This document shows, piece after piece, positions 52,428 through 61,443 of a stretch of 64,000 nucleotides of DNA (its first letter is position 1; every line of letters starts with the position of its first letter). The position numbers and the translations under genes are program-made. Under the pieces are notes generated by a model. That model was not told the origin of the DNA. It ran no database searches and was given only the letters and a program-made list of their open reading frames with translations. The DNA is from Actinoplanes auranticolor. Its GTDB lineage: Bacteria; Actinomycetota; Actinomycetes; Mycobacteriales; Micromonosporaceae. The stretch lies in assembly GCF_018332655.1 (NCBI RefSeq), contig NZ_BOQL01000013.1, positions 33,486 through 97,485 on the forward strand, given 5' to 3'.

Positions 52428-55400
52428 CGTGTACCGGCCAGGGCGAGGCGCCGCATCGCCGCCGCTCGGGCCAGGTGGCCGGTCTTGCGCTCGAACTCCG
52501 GGTCCACGCCGACCGCGCGGACGTGGTGGTCGTGCAGCAAGGTGGGCAGCACGTCCATCGGGTCGCGGTTCGGTCGGAGGCTGGCGTGGTAGGCGCGTAA
52601 GGCGGTGTTCCGGGCGAGCCAGGCGTGGGCGACGGTGTCGCCGCCGGGCAGCTCCCGCAGGCGGGCGTACTCGCTGGTCGGGTCAGCGAGGGCGCGGGCC
52701 AGGTCGCTGAGGGCGCGGTCGGCCGGGTCGGTGCGCTGGTGGAGGCAGGTCAGCAGCGCTTCGTACCCGGACAGGGGGTCGGTGGCCAGTCCGGCGGCGA
52801 GCTGGACCATGGACGCGGCGGCGAGTACCTGTCCGGCGATGCCGGTGTGCGTGGCGAGGCGGACTTGGTTGATGGCCGCGGTGGTGTCGGCGGCGAAAAC
52901 ATCCTCGGCCATCTCGAGCGCCGGTCCGTCGCCGTAGCGGGCGGGCTGTTCGTGGTACGCGGTGAACACCAGCTCGGCGGGCAGCCCTCGTGCATACAGG
53001 TCGGCGGCGAACTCGGCGAGCCGGGCGGCGACCGGGCCGTACGCGGTCGGCGCGTCGAGCCGGAACATCACGGATACGTGCTGGTCGGCGTCGACGCGGA
53101 TCATGTCGCGGTGGCGGCTCACCCACCACCGCTGCACCCCGAGCCCGGCCAGGCTGGCACCGAGATCTGGGATGTGATGGGCGATGAGGTCGTCGAAGCG
53201 GGCGGGGTTGCCGATCAGTCGGGCGTGCACGACGGCGGACCCGCCGGGGCGGTGCGTCTGACCCGGCGGGGTGGTTGCCGGTAGCGGCCGTGCCGCTGGG
53301 TGGGTCAGGGTCATCGGGATGAGCAGCTCGGCGGGTCGGCCGAGCCAGCCGTTTGCGTCGGTGGGGCCGTCTTCGCGCAGTTCAAGCCGGTCGGTGCGGG
53401 CCAGCCGGGTCCTGAGCAGCGCACGGTCGAGGGGTTGGTCGAGGTCGACGGGCAACCGGAGCTCGTCATGGCAGGCGATCACGCGGGCCGGTATCCGCCA
53501 CCGCTGCCGCCACCGGCCGAGAGCCTCGTCCCACCGCTGGTCACCGTCGTGAGCTGCCGTGGCGTCAGCCGGATGGGGGGCGTTGGTGAGGTCGTCGGCT
53601 GTCAGCAGCCAGCGGGCCGGGGCCAGGACGGTGCGCCGGTAGCGGATGCGGGGCGTGTAGGGCAGCGTCCGGGCCGGGGCGCCGAGATCCAGCGGACCGA
53701 ATACGGCACTACGGGCGTCGGCGACCTCGGCGATGAACCTCGCCAGTGGCGGGGTCTGCACGGTGGTGTCCAACGCGTGCGGGATGTGCGCGATGACCCG
53801 CTGGCCGGTCGAGACGCAAACCAGGTAGAGCTGGTCGGCGTCGGCGGTGACGGCGAGGTCATCGACGCTGATCACGTCGCCGTCCGGGTGCTCCGACAAC
53901 GACACCACCGAGGAGATCAGCCGGCCGACCCGAACAACGTTCTCGTTGTGCACACGCCGGGAAGGAAACGACAGCTGCACCGCGACAACGTCTCCCTCCT
54001 CGGCGGGCGGCGCAAAGGAGTGGGCGAGGCGTTCGCGGTCGGCGGGGTCGAGCAGGTACGCGAAGCGTCCCGCCATGCTGGTATGGGCTCGGGGTGCCCC
54101 CGCGATGTGCAGCTCGAAGTCGCCGCGGTCGACAGCCTCGGGCGAGGCCGCGTGCACGGTGACGCCCAGCTCGATCCGCGACGGCCAGACGGCCGCCGTG
54201 GAGTCGCCCACCGTCAGAGCCTCGACGTCGGTGTCCGACAGAACGATCTCAGCGGCGCCGTCCAGCATCGCCTGCTGGATGAGGGCCAGCAGGCGCGCGT
54301 CGCGTTCGGTGAGGACTCGCCACGCCGGCCGCGCCCGGGGCGCGCCGAGGTAACCGGACGGGTAGCCGAGCCCGGAGTCCGCCACGAGATCGCGGACCGG
54401 GACCAGCGCGCCCGGACCGTACCGGGCGCGGAACCGGGCGTGATAGTCCAGCCATGAGGCTGATCCGAACGGCTGGGTGGACAGCCGCACCAGAAGGCCG
54501 GCGGCGCGGACGGCCTCGTCGAGTACGGCTTGGGGAATGCTGACCTCAGCATCGAGCCGGACGTCCACAGCCAGCGGCGGCTTGTCCGTCGGAACGATCA
54601 CACTCATCCGCGCCGCTACCTCAGCGCGGATCGCCGCCTGCTGCCGCGGGTCAGCGAATTCGTTGTGGCCGATGAGCTTAGTCTGGACCGCGCTGAGCTG
54701 GTCGGCGAGCGCCGCGACGTCGGACAGCCGCCCGAGGTCTACGGCGCCCAGCACGGCAAGGAGATGGGCCAGCCCGTCCGCGGCCGTCAGCGGAGGACGC
54801 AGATTCGTGATCAGGACATGGCCGTCGATCAGAGCGTGCAGCATCGACTCGATCGTGACCCGTTTGCCGTGGGGAAACTGAGCCCAGATCAGCTCGGTCA
54901 GACGGTCGAAGCGTTCCGGGCAGCTGGCGACCGCGAGGATCGTCCGGACGGCGCGGGTGTAGCGGGTGGACGTCTCCTGGACCGGCCCGGGAGTGCGCTG
55001 CCCGGGGTCGGCGCGGCCGGCGACGATGAAGCGACCGTCGCGCACGAAGCCGCCGCTGTCGGCGACGACCATCAGCATCTGGCGCAGACCGTGATGGGCC
55101 TCCAGACGGTCGACCACTTGGGCGAGCCAATCCGCGTCGACGCGGGCGACGGCCCGGTGCTCGTCGCCGAACCTCGCTGCGGTGGGACCAACTGTCGTGG
55201 TGCTCACCCCGGCGAACAGGCCGAACGGGGTAGCCCGCCGCTGCCAGCGCATCAGATAGGACGCGGTCGACAAGACCGCACCACGGACCACTTTCATCGT
55301 CAGTGGCCGATCACCGTCGAGGAGCTGCTCCACGCGGGCGACGAGATCAGGGCTGGCCATCGAGATGGCGTCGCGGGTCTCGGGCGACCAGATCGTGAAC

Positions 55401-55519
55401 AGCCAGGCCAGCCCACGCCCGGGGCTGGACAAGTCCGGCGGCGCGAAGGTGCCAGGGGCGGTGCTGGCCCGGACCAGCACCGGGCCGCCCGGCCGATACC
55501 GGCGGTCAAGGATCGCCAT
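52424..55519 (-). CDS. Class I lantibiotic dehydratase (LanB)
   Basis: The 1031-residue protein begins like Lant_dehydr_N: RWQRRATPFGLFAGV is the conserved tRNA-glutamate-using segment. It glutamylates Ser/Thr of the precursor using glutamyl-tRNA. The last 300 residues (VQRWWVSRHRDMIRVD, LVFTAYHEQPARYG) look like the SpaB_C elimination domain, so the protein seems complete. The ATG has GGAGG six bases upstream. It follows the precursor gene after a strong hairpin. Length agrees with full-length LanB proteins. Confidence 0.93.
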   Translation of the reverse strand: MAILDRRYRPGGPVLVRASTAPGTFAPPDLSSPGRGLAWLFTIWSPETRDAISMASPDLVARVEQLLDGDRPLTMKVVRGAVLSTASYLMRWQRRATPFGLFAGVSTTTVGPTAARFGDEHRAVARVDADWLAQVVDRLEAHHGLRQMLMVVADSGGFVRDGRFIVAGRADPGQRTPGPVQETSTRYTRAVRTILAVASCPERFDRLTELIWAQFPHGKRVTIESMLHALIDGHVLITNLRPPLTAADGLAHLLAVLGAVDLGRLSDVAALADQLSAVQTKLIGHNEFADPRQQAAIRAEVAARMSVIVPTDKPPLAVDVRLDAEVSIPQAVLDEAVRAAGLLVRLSTQPFGSASWLDYHARFRARYGPGALVPVRDLVADSGLGYPSGYLGAPRARPAWRVLTERDARLLALIQQAMLDGAAEIVLSDTDVEALTVGDSTAAVWPSRIELGVTVHAASPEAVDRGDFELHIAGAPRAHTSMAGRFAYLLDPADRERLAHSFAPPAEEGDVVAVQLSFPSRRVHNENVVRVGRLISSVVSLSEHPDGDVISVDDLAVTADADQLYLVCVSTGQRVIAHIPHALDTTVQTPPLARFIAEVADARSAVFGPLDLGAPARTLPYTPRIRYRRTVLAPARWLLTADDLTNAPHPADATAAHDGDQRWDEALGRWRQRWRIPARVIACHDELRLPVDLDQPLDRALLRTRLARTDRLELREDGPTDANGWLGRPAELLIPMTLTHPAARPLPATTPPGQTHRPGGSAVVHARLIGNPARFDDLIAHHIPDLGASLAGLGVQRWWVSRHRDMIRVDADQHVSVMFRLDAPTAYGPVAARLAEFAADLYARGLPAELVFTAYHEQPARYGDGPALEMAEDVFAADTTAAINQVRLATHTGIAGQVLAAASMVQLAAGLATDPLSGYEALLTCLHQRTDPADRALSDLARALADPTSEYARLRELPGGDTVAHAWLARNTALRAYHASLRPNRDPMDVLPTLLHDHHVRAVGVDPEFERKTGHLARAAAMRRLALAGTR

Positions 55520-55555
55520 GCCGAACCTCCATGCAATGAGGGGTTGGGGGGGGGC

Positions 55556-55587
55556 GCCGGAGCCCGCACCGTCGTGCGGGCTCCGGC
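55556..55587 (-). terminator. Hairpin between precursor and LanB genes
   Basis: A perfect 14-bp stem (GCCGGAGCCCGCAC and complement) closes a 4-base loop, 22 bases after the precursor stop. No T-run follows. Its place suits partial termination, so that the precursor is made in excess of the enzymes. Confidence 0.65.
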
Positions 55588-55609
55588 AGTGGGAGGTCGG
55601 TTTGCCGGG

Positions 55610-55801
55610 TTAGCGCGGGTCGTACGAGGACGTGCTGCACGCACTGGTGCCGCACGTGTTGCCGCAGCCGTCGCTGGTGCTGCACATCATGATCACCAGC
55701 GGCGTCGTGACCTCTACCACCCGCATGTCCAGCTCGAAGTCGTCCTCGGTGACAGCCTCGACGGGGGCGTCGAGGACCGCAGTCGGCGGAGCCATCGACA
55801 T
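55610..55801 (-). CDS. FxLD-type lanthipeptide precursor peptide
   Basis: The 63-residue peptide has a leader with the FxLD box F22-E-L-D25 (DDFELDMRVVE). The core from about 31 holds four cysteines (C40, C46, C50, C55) and twelve Ser/Thr. This is the composition of a class I lanthipeptide with up to four thioether rings. ATG 55801 follows AGGAGA closely; an ATG two codons inside has better spacing. It is followed by LanB and preceded by the FxLD-system methyltransferase. Confidence 0.9.
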   Translation of the reverse strand: MSMAPPTAVLDAPVEAVTEDDFELDMRVVEVTTPLVIMMCSTSDGCGNTCGTSACSTSSYDPR

Positions 55802-55863
55802 CACTCTCCTAACGGTGGGGAAGGGGTGTGGACACCTGGTCCGTGCGGCGTTGCGCGCGCTGC

Positions 55864-57156
55864 TCAGCCGTGGGCGGGCCAGGAGATCGTGATGGCGCCG
55901 TGCGTCTTGGTCATGACGGTGGCGTCGGCGGAAATCGAGGAGTGGTCGCTGCCGGTGGGCCAGTACGCGAACGAGGGTTCAGCGTGGCGACCGTCGCGGT
56001 CCCATGCTTGGATCTGCTCCACCAACGCCGCAGCGGCCAGCTCGCCGTCGCGGCCGTAGGCCCGGGCGCCGAACTCGACGCCGGCCCCGCCGAGGGCGGG
56101 ACGCACCGCCAGATACGCGAACGCCGACCCTCGGACGACGCCGAACGGGAACCAGGAGCCGCGCTCGGCGGCCAGGTCGGTGCCGTCGTCAACCGCCAGG
56201 AGGCAGAAGCCCGGTAGGTACCAGGCGAACCACAGATGAAGGTCCGCGAACGACGTCTGATGTTTGATCGTCGCCCCGGACCACACGTCGGTCCGTTCCG
56301 TGGCGAGCACGCCGTCGAGGTTGCCCAGGTCAGCTGGGACATCGGAGTCGAACCGGAGCTTGACGTTGTTGCCGTTCGGGTCGGGCAGCAGGAACACCCG
56401 CTCGGCGTGCTGCCCGGCACCCTGCATCGGCACGAACCCGGCGACCTCGGTCGACGTGCTGACTAGGTGATCACCGTCGCGGCGGAAGCCGATTGTGCGG
56501 GTGACACCGTTCATGATCAGCGGCAGGACGAGCACACCATCGTCGGCCAGGTCGTTCAGCCAGGAGGGTTCGATGTCCCATGCCCCTACCGTGACGATGA
56601 TGGCGTCGAACGGGCCTTCGTCGGGTACGCCGTGCGCTGCGTCGACGGCGGTGACGGTGACCCTGCCGGCGTAGCCGTTCGCGTCGAGCAGTCGCGTGGC
56701 GCGTTCGGTGACCTCGGGGTCGATGTCCACGCTGACCACGTGGCCCTTCTCGCCGACAATCTCGGCGATGTAGGCGGCGTTGAGCCCACCACTGCCGATC
56801 TCCAGCACCGTCATGCCCGGTTGCAGTTCGGCTTGCTCCAGCATCCGCGCCTGGATGTATGCAGCCGACACCGACGAGATCGCCACCCCATGCTCATCGC
56901 GCTTGGTCACCACCGAGCGGTCCACGCCATACGCGACGTCGAGTGCGACCTCGTCCGGCATGAAGCGCTCGCGGGCCACCGCCCGAAACGCCGCCTCAAC
57001 GGCTGGACTGGTGATCTTCCGATCAGCGCGGAGCGTCTCCACGAGCGCAGTACGCAGCTCACCCGCATGGTCAGCGTTCGACGTGCCGACGTGTTCAGCG
57101 GTCACCCGCTTCCGTGGCTGGATGGCGCTATCGGACTCAGCGGTTGAGTCAGTCAT
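55864..57156 (-). CDS. FxLD-system methyltransferase
   Basis: The 430-residue protein has a protein-isoaspartate methyltransferase-like core: VTKRDEHGVAISSVSAAYIQARML, VLEIGSGGLNAAYIAEIVG (SAM site) and VSVDIDPEVTERA. A C-terminal extension of about 190 residues is typical of the methyltransferases found with FxLD precursors. In related class I clusters such enzymes methylate an aspartate to form isoaspartate or succinimide. ATG 57156 has GGGGAAAGG upstream. It lies directly before the precursor gene, so its action on that core is likely. Confidence 0.88.
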   Translation of the reverse strand: MTDSTAESDSAIQPRKRVTAEHVGTSNADHAGELRTALVETLRADRKITSPAVEAAFRAVARERFMPDEVALDVAYGVDRSVVTKRDEHGVAISSVSAAYIQARMLEQAELQPGMTVLEIGSGGLNAAYIAEIVGEKGHVVSVDIDPEVTERATRLLDANGYAGRVTVTAVDAAHGVPDEGPFDAIIVTVGAWDIEPSWLNDLADDGVLVLPLIMNGVTRTIGFRRDGDHLVSTSTEVAGFVPMQGAGQHAERVFLLPDPNGNNVKLRFDSDVPADLGNLDGVLATERTDVWSGATIKHQTSFADLHLWFAWYLPGFCLLAVDDGTDLAAERGSWFPFGVVRGSAFAYLAVRPALGGAGVEFGARAYGRDGELAAAALVEQIQAWDRDGRHAEPSFAYWPTGSDHSSISADATVMTKTHGAITISWPAHG

Positions 57157-57546
57157 GGCCTTTCCCCTCATCACTGGCATGTTGTGAACAACGGACTTGA
57201 CAACAGTCACGGCACCGCTGGCGGCCGGTGAACCGCGCCGTCGTTAACGCGAAGCCTGGCCCACCCGTGCCTTGGCCACGGTGCAGTACGGCGCTCCACC
57301 TCCACGGGGCCGGCGGACAACGAACTCTTCACCGTGAACAGGTGGCGGTGGTGCGAGGCCACCCCATCGCAGCAGTCAGGGCCAGGACAGGCGTGGCACC
57401 GTCGAGCAGGGGCAGCCACCGGCGTCGTGAGGTCGTGTGGTCTCTGGCGGGCAGAGTCATACCTCGAGCAGACCCTTTCGAATGGCGGGTAGACAGGCGC
57501 TGTAAGCCAGGAAGCGTCCTGAACGTCCGTGGCGGCCAACGGCTGG

Positions 57547-58125
57547 TCACGGCGGGGTACCGGCGGAAGACAGCAGAAAGGATTCCGGCTCGGCGTCGGT
57601 GCCCAACGACACGCCGTGGTCCTGGTAGCCGCTGCGCAGCAGCCATGAGCGCAGCGGCTGGTCGTGGACTTCGGTGTAGAGGGTGCGGCCTTGGCGGTTG
57701 TTGAGCAGGCGTTGGCGGTGCAGGAGCAAGTCGGTGACGGCGCGGGCGTGGTGGCCGGGCCGGGCGCCGAGGCACGCCAGATGCTGGTGCGGGTGCCTGG
57801 CGGGAACGGCCACGACCAGATCGATGGTGTGCAGGCGGTTCAGCAGGTCGTCGACGCCGGTGCGCCGGGTTCTCGTTACGGGTGGGACGGGGCTGTGGGG
57901 GTGGTCGATCCAGCAGGCGACTCCGTCGATCCGCTCGCCGCTGACGGCGAGATCCACACGGCCGAAATACACGCTGGTGGTGAGCAGGTCCGCGAACGTG
58001 GCTCCGCGTCCGGTCGTGGCGCTGCCGAGCAGCCGGCCGGTGGGGCTGGCGAGGATCGCCCGGTAGAGCAGAGCGGCGGCGGTGGTGATGTCGTCGGTGT
58101 CGGCGGTGCGCAGGGTGGCGATCAC
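57547..58125 (-). CDS. GNAT-like acetyltransferase
   Basis: The 192-residue protein has a GNAT layout. An N-terminal strand-helix pair comes first (TLRTADTDDITTAAALLYRAI), then VAVPARHPHQHLACLGARPGHHARAVTDLLLHRQ around 105-140, where acetyl-CoA would bind, and a final LRSGYQDHGVSL. The gene overlaps the DUF574 gene by four bases. Its substrate may be the lanthipeptide or a self-protection target. The 390-base stretch from 57157 to 57546 after it holds no supported gene, but contains a GTTGTGAACAAC palindrome at about 57180 near the next gene start. Confidence 0.7.
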   Translation of the reverse strand: MIATLRTADTDDITTAAALLYRAILASPTGRLLGSATTGRGATFADLLTTSVYFGRVDLAVSGERIDGVACWIDHPHSPVPPVTRTRRTGVDDLLNRLHTIDLVVAVPARHPHQHLACLGARPGHHARAVTDLLLHRQRLLNNRQGRTLYTEVHDQPLRSWLLRSGYQDHGVSLGTDAEPESFLLSSAGTPP

Positions 58126-59009
58126 GGAAGTCGACCGATCGCGGCGTAGGCGACCGCCAGCTCGGCGGTGGCCTGGGGTTGCGGGTCGCGGTCGGGATGC
58201 CAGTCGACGGTTGATACCAGGCCCGGCTCGATGAGGGCGAGTCCGTCGAGGAAGGCGGCGACGTCGCTACGGGTGCGGGCCTTGAACGGTCCGTGCTCCA
58301 TGCTGGCCGCCATGGCGGCCAGGCGCGCGGCGGTGTCCGGTTCCAGCGGGTCGAAGGTGACATGGGTCAGCGCGACGTACGAACCGGGCGCCAGCACAGT
58401 CTTGATGCGGTTGACCGCGGCGTAAGCCTGCCGGTCGTCGACGACGAAATGCAAGACAGCCAGGAGCAGGACCGCAATCGGCTGGTCGAAGTCGAGGACG
58501 TCTCGGGTGGTCTTGTCCTCCAAGACGGGGTCGATGTCGGTCAGGTCACCGGCCACGAACTCGGTGACGCCTTGCGGGTCGCCGACCAGCAGGGCGCGGG
58601 CGTGAGCGCCGACCAGCTCGTCGGAGTCGACGTAGACGATGCGACAGCTGGGGTCGATGCTCTGGACGATCTCGTGGACGTTGGGCTCGTGCGGAAGCCC
58701 ACATCCGATGTCGAGGAACTGCCGGACCCCGCGCTGGGCGAGGTAGGCGACCTGACGCTCCAGGCACCGGCGTAGCTCCGCCGCGGCCAGGCGGATGCTC
58801 GGCAATGCCTCCTGAAGCCGCGCCGCGGACTGGCGGTCGGCCGCGAGGTTGTCCTTGCCGCCTTGCAGCTCGTCGTAGCGGCGCGCTGGCGACGGGCGGG
58901 AAAAGTCGAGCGGATCACCACCGACACACGCGACGTGGTGCTCCACCTCCCGTTGGTGCTCGGCAGTGGAGCCAGCGGGGTTGGGCGGGCCGGATGCGGG
59001 ATGGGCCAT
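58122..59009 (-). CDS. DUF574-family SAM-dependent methyltransferase
   Basis: The 295-residue protein matches the actinomycete DUF574/Methyltransf_19 family. Its segments include SPARRYDELQGGKDNLAADR, QFLDIGCGLPHEPNVHEIVQ and VDSDELVGAHARALL, followed by AVLLLAVLHFV. The conserved GxGLP loop is present. These proteins methylate unknown substrates and are common near regulators and natural-product genes. It precedes the acetyltransferase with a four-base overlap, so the two form a pair. Confidence 0.88.
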   Translation of the reverse strand: MAHPASGPPNPAGSTAEHQREVEHHVACVGGDPLDFSRPSPARRYDELQGGKDNLAADRQSAARLQEALPSIRLAAAELRRCLERQVAYLAQRGVRQFLDIGCGLPHEPNVHEIVQSIDPSCRIVYVDSDELVGAHARALLVGDPQGVTEFVAGDLTDIDPVLEDKTTRDVLDFDQPIAVLLLAVLHFVVDDRQAYAAVNRIKTVLAPGSYVALTHVTFDPLEPDTAARLAAMAASMEHGPFKARTRSDVAAFLDGLALIEPGLVSTVDWHPDRDPQPQATAELAVAYAAIGRLP

Positions 59010-59258
59010 GGTGATCGGAGTCCTTGGCTCTCAAGTGTGCTGTGCTGGGGGAGGCGATGGCGCTAGTACGTTCTGGCTGAGGAAAACGGCGACCATGAAG
59101 TGGACGTACTTGTAAACGCGGGGCGACGATCGGCTATCGCGGGGCGTGTGTCGGTTCGACGCCGTCACGCCTCATGCCGGAAACCCGCCCGCGATGAGGA
59201 GCGGGCTCCTGTCCTTCTGGTCGGTCGTCGTCCTGGGCCGGCTGGATGAGACCGTGTG

Positions 59259-59870
59259 CTATCCGTTTCGGGCGGGTCGCCACATGCGGTACAGCACCGT
59301 GTCGTCGGTGACCGCGATGGTGGACGGGCTCATGTCCCGGTAGCCGTGCCGGCGGTACAGCGCCCGGTTTTGCAGCCCGGTCGCTTCCAGATAGGCCGGG
59401 ATGCCGTCGGCGTCGAGCCGGGCATGGGTGTGATCCATCAGCCGCCCACCGAGTCCTTGGCTCCACCGATCAGGGCGCACAGCGAGGAACAACAGGTGCC
59501 AGTGCGGATCGCTCGGGTGGTGGGCTTCCATCTGCAAGTCGAGGTGCTGGAACCGGGGCAGATGATCACCGGCGAGCTCCGCCAGATGCTTGTCGTAGCC
59601 CTCGGGCTCTCTGACCTCACGAGTGCGGTCGAACCAGACGGCGGCGGCGGTGGCGTCGTTGGTCACGACGACCTGCCCCGCCCCGCCGATGGCGTGAGTG
59701 ATGTACAGCCGGTACCAGTCTCGGGCGACCGTCCGGCGACGGCCGGGGTCGGGGACGAGGTAGTGGATGACCTTCAGGTGGTCGAACGCGTCGGCGACGA
59801 TGTCGGCCACGGTGCCGATGTCATCGGGTCCGGCGAGGCGCAGCGTCGGGGTGGTGTCGGTGCTGGTCAT
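59259..59870 (-). CDS. GNAT-family N-acetyltransferase
   Basis: The 203-residue protein has an N-terminal LRLAGPDDIGTVADIVADAF, a central WHLLFLAVRPDRWSQGLGGRLMDH (the acetyl-CoA V/I-x-P-x-x-Q/R-G-x-G-x-x-L motif) and YLEATGLQNRALYRRHGYRDM. All family motifs are intact. AAGGG precedes the ATG. It lies 17 bases after the permease stop, so the two are probably co-transcribed. Self-resistance by acetylation is possible but unproven. Confidence 0.88.
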   Translation of the reverse strand: MTSTDTTPTLRLAGPDDIGTVADIVADAFDHLKVIHYLVPDPGRRRTVARDWYRLYITHAIGGAGQVVVTNDATAAAVWFDRTREVREPEGYDKHLAELAGDHLPRFQHLDLQMEAHHPSDPHWHLLFLAVRPDRWSQGLGGRLMDHTHARLDADGIPAYLEATGLQNRALYRRHGYRDMSPSTIAVTDDTVLYRMWRPARNG

Positions 59871-59887
59871 GGGTGCGCCCTTTCGGG

Positions 59888-61375
59888 TCAGAGGATGGCA
59901 GAAAGGCCGGAGGTCGATGCGGTGGCGCTGCGGGCGCCGCGACCGATGCCCTCGTAGACCTCCGGTCGCGTGCGTTGGAGGATCAGCCCCCAGGCGGTAC
60001 CGGCGGCGAAGATCGCCACCAGGGCGAGGGGCACGATGCGAGCGGGCCCGGTGCCGGGGGTGACGCCGAAGAGCCCGGCGAGGTTGTCGACCGCCAGATA
60101 GGCCACGACTAGCAGGACGACCGTGGCGAGCAGCGGCGCGATGCGGCGCTGCCACAGGCTTTCGCCGTGTCTTTCCCGGGCGAAGAACGCGATCACGGCG
60201 ATGCTGGTCAACGTGTAGAGCAGCAGCACACCGAGCCCGCCGGTGGTCGAGCCCCAGTAGAACAACTGGACCAGGGGGTCCCAGCCGGCCACGGCGAAGA
60301 CGATCAGCACGACCAGGGCGAGGCCGGTCTGGGCCAGGGACGCGTTGCGGGGTGCGCCCTTGATCGTGGTCCGGCCGAGCACCCGGGGTAGGACACCTTC
60401 ACGGCCCAGGGCGAAGGTGTAGCGGGTGATGGCGTTGTGGAAGGCCAACATCGCCGCGAACGTCCCTGTGCCGAGCAGAATCTTCCCCAGGGTGATCGAA
60501 CCTTGTCCGAGCATGACCGCGGCCTGGTTGAAGAACAGATCCGCGCCCTCAGCGCTCGCCCGGTCGACCGGCTGTGGGCCGGCGGCAGAAATCTGCACCC
60601 AGGACGCCAGCGCGTAGGCGGCGCCGATGACGGCGATGGTCACGTACGTCGCGACCGGGATGGTGCGTTTGGGGTCTTTGCTTTCCTCGATGTAGACCAC
60701 CGATTGTTCGATCCCGGCGAACGAGGTGGCTCCCAGCACAATCAGCACGCCGAGAGCGGAGCCGGACAGGTCCGTGACGTTGATGGCCGCGCCGGAAAAT
60801 GTGAACCCTGGAGCGAGCATGATCGCCAGGCTGTACAGCGCGACGAGGGCCGTTTCGGCCACGACCAGGACCACCAGCATGTAGCCGGCCACTTTGACCT
60901 CGTTGGCTCCGAGAATCGCCACCAGCGCCCACGCCAAGACGGCGGGAATGAACCAGTGCACATCGAAGCCAAGCCAGTCGCTGAGCAGCGGCGCGCCGAT
61001 CGCCGCGCTGAACGCGCCGTAGCAGCACAACTGGAAACTGTTGTACGTCGCCAGGGCGAACCAGGAGGTGCCGACACCGAAAGGGCGACCCAGGCCGTGG
61101 GCGACGTAGGCGTAGAACGCGCCAGCGTTCGGGATGTGCCGGGCCATCGCCAGATACCCGACGGCGTAGATCATCAGAAGTCCGGCCACGGCGAGGATCG
61201 CGATCGGGAAACCGAGCAGGCCGGTCGCCGCCAACGCGAGCGGGACGACCAGGGTGATCACCGTCAGCGGAGCCACGCTCGAGGCAATGGCCGAGCCGAT
61301 CGCGAACGGGCCAAGCCGGTTACGCGCGAGGGCGTGCGACACGCTGGTCTGGACGACAGAGGGAGGTGCGGACAC
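59888..61375 (-). CDS. APC-family amino-acid permease
   Basis: The 495-residue protein has about twelve membrane helices. It also has APC family landmarks such as AVGYLAMARHIPNAGAFYAYVAHGLG near the first helices and GATSFAGIEQSVVYIEESKDPKRTIP in the middle. GTG 61375 is chosen because AGGAGG lies eight bases upstream. It is the first gene of the minus-strand unit leading to the lanthipeptide genes. Cargo may be an amino acid or amine; a link to peptide export is not supported. Confidence 0.85.
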   Translation of the reverse strand: MSAPPSVVQTSVSHALARNRLGPFAIGSAIASSVAPLTVITLVVPLALAATGLLGFPIAILAVAGLLMIYAVGYLAMARHIPNAGAFYAYVAHGLGRPFGVGTSWFALATYNSFQLCCYGAFSAAIGAPLLSDWLGFDVHWFIPAVLAWALVAILGANEVKVAGYMLVVLVVAETALVALYSLAIMLAPGFTFSGAAINVTDLSGSALGVLIVLGATSFAGIEQSVVYIEESKDPKRTIPVATYVTIAVIGAAYALASWVQISAAGPQPVDRASAEGADLFFNQAAVMLGQGSITLGKILLGTGTFAAMLAFHNAITRYTFALGREGVLPRVLGRTTIKGAPRNASLAQTGLALVVLIVFAVAGWDPLVQLFYWGSTTGGLGVLLLYTLTSIAVIAFFARERHGESLWQRRIAPLLATVVLLVVAYLAVDNLAGLFGVTPGTGPARIVPLALVAIFAAGTAWGLILQRTRPEVYEGIGRGARSATASTSGLSAIL

Positions 61376-61443
61376 CGGGGGTTCCTCCTGCAAAGGGGAT
61401 GACAGCTGGGGTGGTGCCGTGAGAATTGCGGTGATGATGGGAG

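Noticed and set aside
57207..57539. 110-residue minus-strand frame between the acetyltransferase and the FxLD methyltransferase
   Set aside because: It lacks a ribosome-binding site and normal composition; the stretch more likely carries the promoter of the methyltransferase-precursor unit.
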